The translations under genes and the position numbers were made by a program. From contig CBFIHN010000049.1 in assembly GCA_965662575.1 (NCBI GenBank), positions 1 through 10,619 on the forward strand: a stretch of 10,619 nucleotides of DNA, written 5' to 3'. Below the pieces are notes generated by a model that saw only the letters and a list, made by a program, of their open reading frames with translations, did no database searches and was not told the DNA's origin. Positions 1 through 6,426 of this stretch are shown here, one piece after another. The first letter of the stretch is position 1; every line of letters starts with the position of its first letter. This DNA is from CBFIHN01 sp965662575 (GTDB taxonomy: Bacteria; Pseudomonadota; Gammaproteobacteria; Francisellales; CACEW01).

Positions 1-228
1 AGTATATATTTAATTGATAGCTATATCTCTTTCTGAGAAATTCTTACCAGACTACCGGAGAAGTTTAATCAGCGATAGTTAACGACTAAATCCTCAGGCT
101 GGGCCCATCATACCAGAATCTCTCCTCAGATAAGAAAAATCTCATCAGTAGACCAGCCATATATTGGTACTATTGAAAAAAGGCATGCTTGCAAATTATG
201 CAATATAGTCTTTTCAACAGGTATCCCA
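1..228. other. left-edge intergenic stretch, no gene seen
   Basis: This is the region downstream of the minus-strand receiver gene. I see no reading frame of convincing length or composition on either strand. It holds an 8-base palindrome TGGGCCCA at 100-107 and, next to the receiver gene, a weak terminator-like hairpin listed separately. A plus-strand frame starting near 189 only runs antisense into the receiver gene and is not supported. Confidence 0.4.
176..203 (-). terminator. possible weak terminator of the receiver-protein gene
   Basis: Read on the minus strand, TTGCA and TGCAA (positions 203-199 and 193-189) can pair around a 5-base loop. The sequence GCATGCC follows, and then a run of six T (A run at 176-181 on the plus strand). 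It lies 25 bases past the stop codon at 229. The stem is short, and the T run begins seven bases after it, so this is a candidate only. Confidence 0.3.
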
Positions 229-1011
229 TCAAATCTCGTATAAGAACTCTTGATATCCTCGATAAGCAGATTTTATTTCATGATCGTCTACCGGAGCAAA
301 GTCATGCTCCTCGGGTGACTCTGTCTCCCCCATTGACAACTGCCAAAGTTCACCATCATTATTTGCCATTAGATAGCTTCCACGCCCATCCAGCAAGCAA
401 CCTTCAACAATCTGATTATCAAGCAGCAGTTTATTTACCAAAGTAATATAGCCTGGGTCTTTCAAAATAGGATATTGACCACTCACATCCATTGCATCTT
501 CAAAATAAGCCCGTTCTAACCCGGCCAATATTTTCAATAACGCAGTGACATCTCCTGTCACTTCCGTCTTCAAAATCATTTGATCGATACTGGCTTCACC
601 GGTCAACTGCTCCACCAAGTCAGTCTGCGTCATGCCTGTTAGCAACACACTCTTAAATGGGTAATTTAGTTTCTTCCTCAACTCACTAAAAAAATCACTG
701 CCCTTTTTCATTGGCATATAATAATCACAAACGATAATTGCCACCTGCTCAAAACGCTTTATATTGGATAAATACGTTAATAACTTATTTCTTGAAAAAT
801 CCAAGGGTGGCTTGATACTTTGTATATCTTGACGTATAAGCAAAGTTTGCTCTGCGGCCATGACATCAGAAAAAGATTCGATATGACGAACATCAAGCAG
901 GAACATTTCAAATGCCTGCAAAAATAGATCATGATCGTCCACCGACGTTACCGTTGTCGCATGGAATGCTAGAGGAATACACTTTTGAAACGGCGTTGTA
1001 GCAGCAATCAT
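229..1011 (-). CDS. atypical response-regulator receiver protein with extra C-terminal domain
   Basis: The first half is a CheY-like receiver. Numbered from a GTG start at 1083 (284 aa), it has the acidic pair D49-D50 in TSVDDHD, the likely phosphoacceptor D120 in IIVCDYYMP, the switch residue T149 in VLLTGM and the conserved K172 in ILKTEV. The distance from the acidic pair to the phosphoacceptor is about 70 residues instead of the usual 43 or so, so there is an insertion of roughly 28 residues near 75-107. Residues 190-284 form no DNA-binding or enzymatic domain I recognise; this part has a block EGCLLDGRGSYLMANNDGELW and an acidic tail. Output is therefore unknown, possibly protein-protein signalling in the cytoplasm. 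Start choice is uncertain. GTG at 1083 has no Shine-Dalgarno sequence. ATG at 1011 (260 aa) has GAGGA 13 bases and AGG 3 bases upstream, neither ideally placed, and still keeps the whole receiver; I prefer it. No histidine kinase is adjacent. Confidence 0.75.
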   Translation of the reverse strand: MIAATTPFQKCIPLAFHATTVTSVDDHDLFLQAFEMFLLDVRHIESFSDVMAAEQTLLIRQDIQSIKPPLDFSRNKLLTYLSNIKRFEQVAIIVCDYYMPMKKGSDFFSELRKKLNYPFKSVLLTGMTQTDLVEQLTGEASIDQMILKTEVTGDVTALLKILAGLERAYFEDAMDVSGQYPILKDPGYITLVNKLLLDNQIVEGCLLDGRGSYLMANNDGELWQLSMGETESPEEHDFAPVDDHEIKSAYRGYQEFLYEI

Positions 1012-1097
1012 CGACCTAAAATAATCCTCATTAAAATACTCATCCACGACTTCCCATAGATTCAAGCAAAAATTAATACACACTACTTAATGGGGGT

Positions 1098-1126
1098 ATT
1101 CTAACGTTAAAACCACTCAAATCCAA
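1098..1126 (-). promoter_or_regulatory. candidate promoter of the receiver-protein gene
   Basis: On the minus strand there is a TAGAAT -10 box (1103-1098) with TTGGAT as -35 (1126-1121) and a 17-base spacer. The -10 matches 5 of 6 consensus bases, the -35 only 3 of 6. Transcription would start around 1090, leaving an untranslated leader of about 80 bases if ATG 1011 is the start, or almost none for GTG 1083. Confidence 0.35.
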
Positions 1127-1338
1127 ACACAAAAGAACATACCAAAACAACACCCATGCCAGCATTAAAGACAACAGCAAGCTAATGGTGAGTGTAGGTA
1201 TAGTAAAAGAAGCCCCCAACCACAAATAGCCTGGGCTTACGCCGCAAGGTTTAATGTTTATAAAACTTTTACAGAGCTCTCAGTGCTTTAGCTACCAGCC
1301 ATATTTTCATTGGAAATTGCCGTACTTCGATTCACCCA

Positions 1339-1368
1339 TTGGTTAAACAAATCTCTTTACACTATACT
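1339..1368 (+). promoter_or_regulatory. candidate maeA promoter
   Basis: A -10 box TATACT lies at 1363-1368, with TTGGTT at 1339-1344 as a weak -35 (18-base spacer). A competing arrangement uses TTTACA at 1356-1361 with TAAACT at 1378-1383 (16-base spacer). Either would start transcription shortly before the ATG at 1405. I cannot decide between them from sequence. Confidence 0.4.
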
Positions 1369-1404
1369 GTGACTAACTAAACTTGCCAAAGCACTTGTAT
1401 AAAG

Positions 1405-3120
1405 ATGATACCTTTTAAGACCAAACGCAATTCAGATGGCCACATTGAAGCCGTTGAGACCAGCCTCACCGGCAACACCTTGTTACACGCACCAAAACTC
1501 AATAAAGCCAGCGCCTTCACTCGTGAAGAACGTAAACAATTTCAACTCTTAGGAAAACTACCTCCACGTGTTGAAACAATTGAAGAGCAAGCAGCTCGGA
1601 TTTATAATCAATATCAAGAAAAAAATTCTGACCTACAAAAAAACATCTACCTCACCCAGCTATTTGATAACAACGAAACACTATTTTACAAAGTAGCTTC
1701 TGAACACTTAAAAGAAATGCTGCCTATTGTCTATACACCGACTATTGGCGAGGCTGTTGAACGTTTTAGTCATGAATTTCGCCGCCAACGTGGCTTGTTT
1801 ATCAGCTATGAAAACCGTGATTACATTGAGGAAATTCTTGATAACCGCGCCACCTGTGATATCGACATCATTTTAGTCACTGATGGCGAAGGCGTACTGG
1901 GTATTGGTGATCAAGGTATTGGCGGCATGGATATCGCCATTGGCAAACTGATGGTCTATACCATTTGTGCAGGCATCAACCCCACGCGAGTTTTGCCGAT
2001 TCAACTTGATGTCGGCACTAATAATCAAGATTTACTTGATGACCCGATGTACTTAGGCCTTAAACGTCCCCGCATCACCGGTCAAGAATACGATGACTTT
2101 ATTGATCGATTTGTCGGCGCAGTCCGCAAAAAAATACCTAATGCCTATTTACACTGGGAGGATTTTGGGCGAGATAATGCTCGAAAGAATCTTGAGCGCT
2201 ATCGTGAAAAAATGCTGACATTCAATGATGATATGCAAGGTACAGGCGCGACAGCGCTCTCTTGCATTTTATCGGCAACTGACGCCCTAGGTGAAGACTT
2301 GACACAACAACGTGTGGTATTTTTTGGCGCAGGGACTGCAGGTGTTGGTATAGCAGATCAAGTGAAAGCAGCCATGGTACGTAAGGGCTTAACTGAAGAA
2401 CAAGCTTGCCAACAAATTTATTTAATTGACCGCGATGGCTTATTGCTTGATGATATGGACTGTGTTGTCGACTTTCAACGTTGCTATGCTAAACCCCGGG
2501 CCTTGGTAAGCCATTGGCTTAACCCGGGAGAAAATGCAAACCTATTAGATGTTGTGGAGCAGATAAAACCCAGCATCTTGATTGGTTGTTCAACCGTACA
2601 TGGTGCATTTAATGAGCAAGTGGTTAAGGCCATGTGTGCACACCATCAACGGCCTATCATCTTCCCTTTATCAAATCCAACATCACATTCAGAAGCCAAA
2701 CCACAAGATTTATTAAACTGGTCTAGCGGCAACGCAGTGATTGCCACCGGAAGTCCATTTAATTCGGTGTCACTCAACGGAAAAACCTTCCGCATATCAC
2801 AGAGTAACAATGCGTTTGTTTTTCCTGGTATTGGTTTGGGTGTTGTTGCGGTCAAAGCGAAAAGTTTACCCGATAGTGTTATCTGGGCGGCATGTCAAGC
2901 ATTAAGTGAATGCTCACCAATGCGCAAAGATTCGGCCGCACCAGTATTACCCGACTTAGATGATATTAAAAATGTCAGCCTGCACATTGCCAAAGCGGTT
3001 GCTAAAGCTGCCATTGACGAAGGTCTAGCTGAGCCGCAAGATATTGATAAAGCCATCGCCAAAGCTCGGTGGGAACCAAAATATTATCCCTATCGATTTA
3101 TGAATTGGGATAATGGCTAA
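1405..3120 (+). CDS. maeA: NAD-dependent malic enzyme (oxaloacetate-decarboxylating)
   Basis: It oxidatively decarboxylates L-malate to pyruvate and CO2 in the cytoplasm, normally with NAD and a divalent metal, linking the TCA cycle to pyruvate. The protein has 571 aa, close to the 565 aa of E. coli SfcA/MaeA, and is similar along its whole length. The N-terminal malic domain has the catalytic Tyr110 in LPIVYTPTIG, a long GDQGIGGMDIAIGK segment ending in catalytic Lys181, and metal ligands Glu252-Asp253 (HWEDFG) and Asp276 (FNDDMQGT). The NAD-binding domain starts with FFGAGTAGVG (about 306-315), followed by PLSNPTSHSEA, ATGSPFN and FVFPGIGLG. All key residues are present and I see no frame disruption. 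It stands alone: the receiver gene upstream is divergent, and the next gene has its own promoter 200 bases away. The ATG at 1405 is preceded only by a weak AAAG. Cofactor preference for NAD is inferred from family similarity. Confidence 0.97.
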   Translation: MIPFKTKRNSDGHIEAVETSLTGNTLLHAPKLNKASAFTREERKQFQLLGKLPPRVETIEEQAARIYNQYQEKNSDLQKNIYLTQLFDNNETLFYKVASEHLKEMLPIVYTPTIGEAVERFSHEFRRQRGLFISYENRDYIEEILDNRATCDIDIILVTDGEGVLGIGDQGIGGMDIAIGKLMVYTICAGINPTRVLPIQLDVGTNNQDLLDDPMYLGLKRPRITGQEYDDFIDRFVGAVRKKIPNAYLHWEDFGRDNARKNLERYREKMLTFNDDMQGTGATALSCILSATDALGEDLTQQRVVFFGAGTAGVGIADQVKAAMVRKGLTEEQACQQIYLIDRDGLLLDDMDCVVDFQRCYAKPRALVSHWLNPGENANLLDVVEQIKPSILIGCSTVHGAFNEQVVKAMCAHHQRPIIFPLSNPTSHSEAKPQDLLNWSSGNAVIATGSPFNSVSLNGKTFRISQSNNAFVFPGIGLGVVAVKAKSLPDSVIWAACQALSECSPMRKDSAAPVLPDLDDIKNVSLHIAKAVAKAAIDEGLAEPQDIDKAIAKARWEPKYYPYRFMNWDNG

Positions 3121-3153
3121 ATGCTCCCAGCGTAAGCCCAATATGACTCACCA

Positions 3154-3257
3154 CAGCAATTCCCAACGAAGAAGCTGAAGCTATCGTTGTGCTCCAGGGG
3201 CTATTTGGCACTCAGCCTGCTTTAGCGACCAAGCAATACTTTCACCGGGAATTACTG
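3154..3257. repeat. structured intergenic segment with flanking inverted repeat
   Basis: The segment after maeA is bounded by CAGCAATTCCC (3154-3164) and GGGAATTACTG (3247-3257), which pair at 10 of 11 positions. Inside, CAACGA (3164-3169) and TCGTTG (3184-3189) form a small hairpin, and CAGG/GGCT with AGCC/CCTG (about 3195-3219) may form another. No reading frame fits. It may be a folded 3' untranslated region of maeA, a small RNA, or a decayed mobile repeat; none is shown directly. Confidence 0.3.
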
Positions 3258-3274
3258 CGGTCCTAAGTATCGCT

Positions 3275-3303
3275 TTTATTACAGCAGCTCAGTTTGCTAT
3301 AAT
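3275..3303 (+). promoter_or_regulatory. extended -10 promoter of the response regulator gene
   Basis: A perfect TATAAT box at 3298-3303 is preceded by TG one base upstream, giving an extended -10 TGCTATAAT. The -35 at 3275-3280 is only TTTATT with a 17-base spacer, as is common for extended -10 promoters. The predicted start is near 3310, about 27 bases before the ATG at 3337. Confidence 0.65.
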
Positions 3304-3336
3304 TAATTTTCAAACCTGCTAACGACGAGCTTGATA

Positions 3337-4059
3337 ATGCCCGATAGTCAAACTGTTTTAATTGTTGATGACCAAGAAAATATCCGCCAACTAGTGAGAA
3401 CTTTTTTAGAACGCCACCAATATCAAGTCGTTGAGGCTAGTGACGGCAAGAGTTTATTTCAACAACTAGACAATCATAATATCGACCTGATTATTCTTGA
3501 TCTTATGTTACCTGATATTTACGGCATTGATGCCTGTAAAAAAATTCGTGAAACCTCACAAATACCGATTATCATGCTGACAGCGATGCAAGGTGAAGTA
3601 AACACCGTGCTAGGATTTGAAGCTGGAACTGATGATTATATGGAAAAACCTTTTAGTGCTCAGGTACTGTTATCTCGCATCCAAGCCGTACTCAAGCGCA
3701 GCGAAGCAACACAAGAGCTTAGAGTGGAAACCATACAGCGGTATAAAAAAGCCAGCTTTGCCAATTGGACCTACTTACCAGAACGTGCTTGCGTTTGTCA
3801 CACGCAGGGTCGCCATGTCTTCTTAACCAAAAACGAATGTTTATTGTTACAACTATTTTTAGAGCATCAAGAAGTGGTTTTAAGTCGTGATAAGATCGCC
3901 CATGCTTTGAATCTCAGCATTGACGAGAATGAAAGCCGTGCGATTGATGTTCAAGTTTCTCGTTTACGCACAAAACTCAAAGATAAAACACAAAGTAGTT
4001 TGATTCGATCTATCCGGAACAAAGGCTATCTAATGACAGTGCCTGTTCGTCTACATTGA
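3337..4059 (+). CDS. OmpR/PhoB-family response regulator, orphan
   Basis: This is a cytoplasmic two-component transcription factor of 240 aa. Residues about 1-120 form the receiver domain: acidic pair D11-D12 (LIVDDQE), phosphoacceptor D55 (LIILDLMLPD), T82 (IMLTAM) and K104 (MEKPF). After a linker, residues about 145-240 form an OmpR-type winged-helix DNA-binding domain, with the typical FLTKNECLLLQLFL start, then RAIDVQVSRLRTKL (recognition helix) and IRSIRNKGYLM (wing). I place the start at ATG 3337, since GAG at 3327-3329 lies 7 bases before it; an in-frame TTG at 3331 sits too close to that site. No sensor kinase is adjacent. The lipoprotein genes downstream begin 92 bases later with their own promoter, so they are possible targets, not clearly co-transcribed. 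Its signal and regulon are unknown. Confidence 0.93.
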   Translation: MPDSQTVLIVDDQENIRQLVRTFLERHQYQVVEASDGKSLFQQLDNHNIDLIILDLMLPDIYGIDACKKIRETSQIPIIMLTAMQGEVNTVLGFEAGTDDYMEKPFSAQVLLSRIQAVLKRSEATQELRVETIQRYKKASFANWTYLPERACVCHTQGRHVFLTKNECLLLQLFLEHQEVVLSRDKIAHALNLSIDENESRAIDVQVSRLRTKLKDKTQSSLIRSIRNKGYLMTVPVRLH

Positions 4060-4089
4060 TATCTGAACATCTTGGGGTTGTATCTACTT

Positions 4090-4118
4090 TTGCGAGACAA
4101 ACAAAAAATCACTATACT
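4090..4118 (+). promoter_or_regulatory. promoter of the lipoprotein gene pair
   Basis: TTGCGA at 4090-4095 (4 of 6 consensus) and TATACT at 4113-4118 (5 of 6) are separated by exactly 17 bases. Transcription would start near 4125, about 27 bases before the ATG at 4152. A dyad symmetry overlaps the -10 and is listed separately. Confidence 0.55.
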
Positions 4119-4146
4119 CAGGTTATGTTTGTCATAGTTTGAGTAT
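4114..4146. promoter_or_regulatory. dyad overlapping the lipoprotein promoter -10
   Basis: ATACTCA at 4114-4120 and TGAGTAT at 4140-4146 are perfect inverted copies with 19 bases between them. The left copy covers most of the -10 box. A second, mutually exclusive pairing exists between ACTAT (4111-4115) and ATAGT (4134-4138). It could be an operator, for instance for the response regulator just upstream, or a chance symmetry in AT-rich DNA. Confidence 0.35.
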
Positions 4147-4151
4147 GATCA

Positions 4152-4568
4152 ATGAAAGTGAAATATATTTTCCCAGCTGTCTTTCTCAGCGCGCTCACTT
4201 TATCGGGTTGCGTCTCAATGCAATCGAATCCAGAAAAAAACCCGTTTACCTCTGGTCAGGTTTCGCTAACTTTACATCAAGGTAAAACAACTGAAGCCCA
4301 AGTAATGAAAGTATTTGGCTCACCAAATATCGTGACGCAAGATGCTTCTGGGAATGCCATCTGGACCTACCAAAAAAATGCCACAGTTGAACGTTCACAT
4401 TCAGAAAGCGCCTCTGCTTTGGGGGCATTCACTACGATTATTCTCGGTGGTTCTGCCAGCGCCAGCGCATCAGGCTCTGAACAATCTAGCAGAACGATGA
4501 CCCTCATCATCACCTTCAATAAAAACGGTATTGTCTCAAACTTTAAAAGCATGACAACACACTTCTAA
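4152..4568 (+). CDS. BamE/SmpA-like small lipoprotein
   Basis: The protein has 138 aa with a lipoprotein signal peptide: a basic MKVK, a hydrophobic stretch and the lipobox LSGC with the modified Cys at residue 20. The next residue is Val, not Asp, so outer-membrane sorting is expected. Residues about 40-75 (LHQGKTTEAQVMKVFGSPNIVTQDASGNAIWTYQ) match the helix-turn and first strand of the SmpA/OmlA/BamE fold, and residues 115-125 (MTLIITFNKNGIVSNF) match its last strand. Between them lies a low-complexity Ser/Ala/Gly stretch (about 83-112) with ASASASG, an unusual insertion. It is probably not BamE itself, because the insertion and the lack of the usual neighbours argue for a paralogue. It lies 26 bases before a second lipoprotein gene and most likely shares a transcript with it. 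Confidence 0.85.
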   Translation: MKVKYIFPAVFLSALTLSGCVSMQSNPEKNPFTSGQVSLTLHQGKTTEAQVMKVFGSPNIVTQDASGNAIWTYQKNATVERSHSESASALGAFTTIILGGSASASASGSEQSSRTMTLIITFNKNGIVSNFKSMTTHF

Positions 4569-4594
4569 ATCTTATCGCCGGAACACCAACTGCT

Positions 4595-5155
4595 ATGAAA
4601 AATAAAATAAAGCACTTATGTCAAGCCATTTCAGTGACGAGCCTATTGCTCGGTCTTTCTGGGTGTGCGCTACTGAAGCCACCAAAACCAAGCATGACAC
4701 CATTAGAAGTTGAATTAATGCAGAGCAAGACATTTAATGTCAATAAAAAAGCGTTATTCAACGCCACCATGTCAGTCTTTCAAAATCAGGGCTATATTAT
4801 TCAATCTGCTAGCTTAGCAACTGGCTTCATTACCGCAAAAAGTCCATCACATACCAGTAACACCCCCGAAAATGCCAGCGCCTTGTCTAAGGCGCTGGCT
4901 TCTTTATTTTCAACAACTAACTACACCTATGATGTGATGGCAACAGCCTTAGTAACTGAACGCGGATCAACCAGGTCTCATGTCCGCCTGAACCTTGTTG
5001 CTCAGTCAAATGTTTCGACGAAAAGTGGGCAAAATAGTAGTAACGATACGCCTATCCTCAATGCAAAAGTCTACCAAAATCTCTTTACCCGCATTGAGCA
5101 AAGTATTTTTGTCAGTACAGGCATTCAGCCAACGGTGATCCATACTCAGAAATAA
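4595..5155 (+). CDS. lipoprotein of unknown function
   Basis: The protein has 186 aa. Its signal peptide ends in the lipobox LSGC with the modified Cys at residue 24, followed by Ala, so it should be an outer-membrane lipoprotein facing the periplasm. The mature part begins with a proline-rich linker (KPPKPSMTP). A conserved-looking region around 45-85 (VNKKALFNATMSVFQNQGYIIQSASLATGFITAKS) follows, the pattern of small lipoproteins in which a helix is followed by strands; the rest is Ser/Thr/Asn-rich. I do not recognise a named family. It follows the BamE-like gene by 26 bases, so both are probably expressed together. An 11-base-pair perfect hairpin with a T-rich tail lies within the coding sequence (4874-4910) and could cut transcription short. 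Confidence 0.8.
   Translation: MKNKIKHLCQAISVTSLLLGLSGCALLKPPKPSMTPLEVELMQSKTFNVNKKALFNATMSVFQNQGYIIQSASLATGFITAKSPSHTSNTPENASALSKALASLFSTTNYTYDVMATALVTERGSTRSHVRLNLVAQSNVSTKSGQNSSNDTPILNAKVYQNLFTRIEQSIFVSTGIQPTVIHTQK
4874..4910 (+). terminator. terminator-like hairpin inside the second lipoprotein gene
   Basis: GCCAGCGCCTT (4874-4884) and AAGGCGCTGGC (4889-4899) form a perfect 11-base-pair GC-rich stem with a four-base loop. TTCTTTATTTT follows directly. This is the form of an intrinsic terminator, yet it lies at about codons 94-102 of an open frame. Whether it acts during translation is unknown. Confidence 0.45.
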
Positions 5156-5238
5156 ATTGACTGATGACCACAGGGGGAGAGTATTTACTCAAATCCATAT
5201 ATTACCTAGGCGACAGGAAAGCCGCGCCGCTCCCTTTA

Positions 5239-5292
5239 ATCTGGTCACCAAGCGTTAAAGTACCGACGGGGTATGACTGTTAATAACCAGAT
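5239..5292 (+). promoter_or_regulatory. possible structured leader of pheS
   Basis: ATCTGGT (5239-5245) and ACCAGAT (5286-5292) are perfect inverted copies just upstream of pheS. Between them are a GGTCACC palindrome (5243-5249) and a TACC/GGTA pair (5261-5264 and 5270-5273). The right arm ends at the AGG-containing region before the ATG at 5308, so folding could influence translation. I see no clear promoter, leader peptide rich in Phe codons, T-box or attenuator in this stretch. Confidence 0.3.
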
Positions 5293-5307
5293 GAGGCCAG
5301 AAGCACA

Positions 5308-6321
5308 ATGGATCTAAAACAAATTGAACAAACAGCCGTGCAAAAACTCAATGAGGTTGAAAAGATAAGTCAGCTTCAAGATATTCGTGTTGAGTACCTG
5401 GGTAAAAAAGGCGTGTTGACGGAATATTTAAAATCTTTAGGCTCATTATCACCACAAGAGCGCCCCAAAGCAGGACAAGCAGTTAATCAACTAAAACAGA
5501 GTCTACAAGAAAAAATTCAGCAAAAACAAAAGGTCTTGCAAGATGCTGACATGGCTAAAGCACTGGCTGCTGAGAAAATTGATGTCACACTAGCAGGTCG
5601 TCATCCAAGTGCGGGGAGCTTTCACCCGATTTCAAGGACTTTAGAACGGATTGAACAATGCTTCAAGCAAATGGGCTTTGCGATCGCTTCTGGCCCGGAA
5701 ATTGAAGATGACTACCACAACTTCCAAGCATTAAATATTCCAGCACACCACCCAGCACGTGCGGCACAAGATACATTCTATTTCAATACCAATCGTCTGT
5801 TGCGTACCCAGACCTCCGGCGTGCAAATTCGCACAATGGAACAGCAAAAGCCCCCCTTACAAATTATTGCGCCGGGTAGGGTTTACCGTTGCGACTCTGA
5901 TTTAACGCATACACCTATGTTTCATCAGGTTGAAGGTTTGTGGGTTGACCAAGACATTCACTTTGGTCATTTAAAGGGCGTACTGGCAGAATTCCTAACC
6001 GCTTTTTTTGAACAGCAAGTTGACATGCGTTTGCGCCCGACGTATTTCCCATTCACTGAGCCTTCTGCAGAAGTGGATATCGCTTGTGTCAAATGTGAGG
6101 GCAATGGTTGTAGAATCTGTGGTCACAGCGGCTGGCTGGAGGTATTAGGCTGCGGCATGGTGCATCCTAAAGTTTTAAAGAATGTGAGCATTGACCCCAA
6201 ACAATATCGTGGCTTTGCTTTTGGCATGGGAGTTGAACGTCTAGCCATGCTTCGCTACGGTGTCAGTGACTTACGAGCATTTTTTGACAATGATGTTAGA
6301 TTTTTAAAGCAATTTGCTTAA
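5308..6321 (+). CDS. pheS: phenylalanine--tRNA ligase alpha subunit
   Basis: This is the catalytic alpha chain of the cytoplasmic alpha2-beta2 PheRS, which charges tRNA-Phe. The protein has 337 aa, against 327 in E. coli. It starts with the coiled-coil arm that contacts tRNA (about 1-90), followed by the class II aminoacylation core: HPAR at 148-151, motif 2 around 187-211 (APGRVYRCDSDLTHTPMFHQVEG), FPFTEPSAEVD at 247-257 and motif 3 around 302-318 (FAFGMGVERLAMLRYGV). A four-cysteine set CxxC-x4-CxxC at 260-271 before GWLEVLG is a zinc-type hairpin found in many bacterial PheS but absent in E. coli. Everything needed for catalysis is present. The oddity is context: PheT, the obligatory partner, normally follows at once, but here a pilus operon follows. 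The ATG at 5308 has TGAGG 11 bases and AGAAG 4 bases upstream. Confidence 0.98.
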   Translation: MDLKQIEQTAVQKLNEVEKISQLQDIRVEYLGKKGVLTEYLKSLGSLSPQERPKAGQAVNQLKQSLQEKIQQKQKVLQDADMAKALAAEKIDVTLAGRHPSAGSFHPISRTLERIEQCFKQMGFAIASGPEIEDDYHNFQALNIPAHHPARAAQDTFYFNTNRLLRTQTSGVQIRTMEQQKPPLQIIAPGRVYRCDSDLTHTPMFHQVEGLWVDQDIHFGHLKGVLAEFLTAFFEQQVDMRLRPTYFPFTEPSAEVDIACVKCEGNGCRICGHSGWLEVLGCGMVHPKVLKNVSIDPKQYRGFAFGMGVERLAMLRYGVSDLRAFFDNDVRFLKQFA

Positions 6322-6369
6322 ACTTGAGCAATCAAAATTGATGGGGTAAGAATATAGACTCGCCCTCAG

Positions 6370-6398
6370 TTGACAGTGATTATTTTTTACCCTAAAAT
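6370..6398 (+). promoter_or_regulatory. strong sigma-70-type promoter of the pilus operon
   Basis: A perfect -35 TTGACA at 6370-6375 is followed after exactly 17 bases by the -10 TAAAAT at 6393-6398 (5 of 6). The predicted start is near 6405, about 20 bases before the preferred pilin ATG at 6427. I saw no good sigma-54 (GG-N10-GC) site, although pilin genes in several gammaproteobacteria use one. Confidence 0.7.
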
Positions 6399-6426
6399 GA
6401 ATAAAAAATAATCAAAAATGCTCGTT

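Larger units (their letters stand above)
1084..1404. other. divergent intergenic region between the receiver gene and maeA
   Basis: This 321-base stretch has no credible reading frame. It contains the two outward-facing candidate promoters listed separately. It also holds an inverted repeat AAGCCC/GGGCTT (1210-1215 and 1233-1238) around a 17-base loop. Read on the minus strand this repeat is followed by a short T-rich stretch, so it could stop a minus-strand transcript, although no gene for one is visible. Nothing else was recognised. Confidence 0.5.

Noticed and set aside
189..446. Plus-strand frame of 85 codons at the left edge
   Set aside because: It runs mostly antisense to the 3' end of the receiver-protein gene, has no ribosome site, and its protein shows no recognisable pattern.
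2646..2855. Minus-strand frame of 69 codons
   Set aside because: It lies entirely within the well-supported malic enzyme gene on the opposite strand.
1233..3140. An 11-base match GCGTAAGCCCA, inverted, on both sides of maeA (1233-1243 and 3130-3140)
   Set aside because: It is too short to call a transposon boundary; there is no extended similarity and no target duplication.
1507..4884. The 11-mer GCCAGCGCCTT occurs both in maeA (1507-1517) and in the lipoprotein hairpin (4874-4884)
   Set aside because: Both copies encode Ala-Ser-Ala in frame with ordinary codons, so shared codon use explains it; the maeA copy has no inverted partner.
6336..6347. Small hairpin ATCAA/TTGAT after pheS as a terminator
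   Set aside because: Only five weak base pairs with a two-base loop, and no T run follows.
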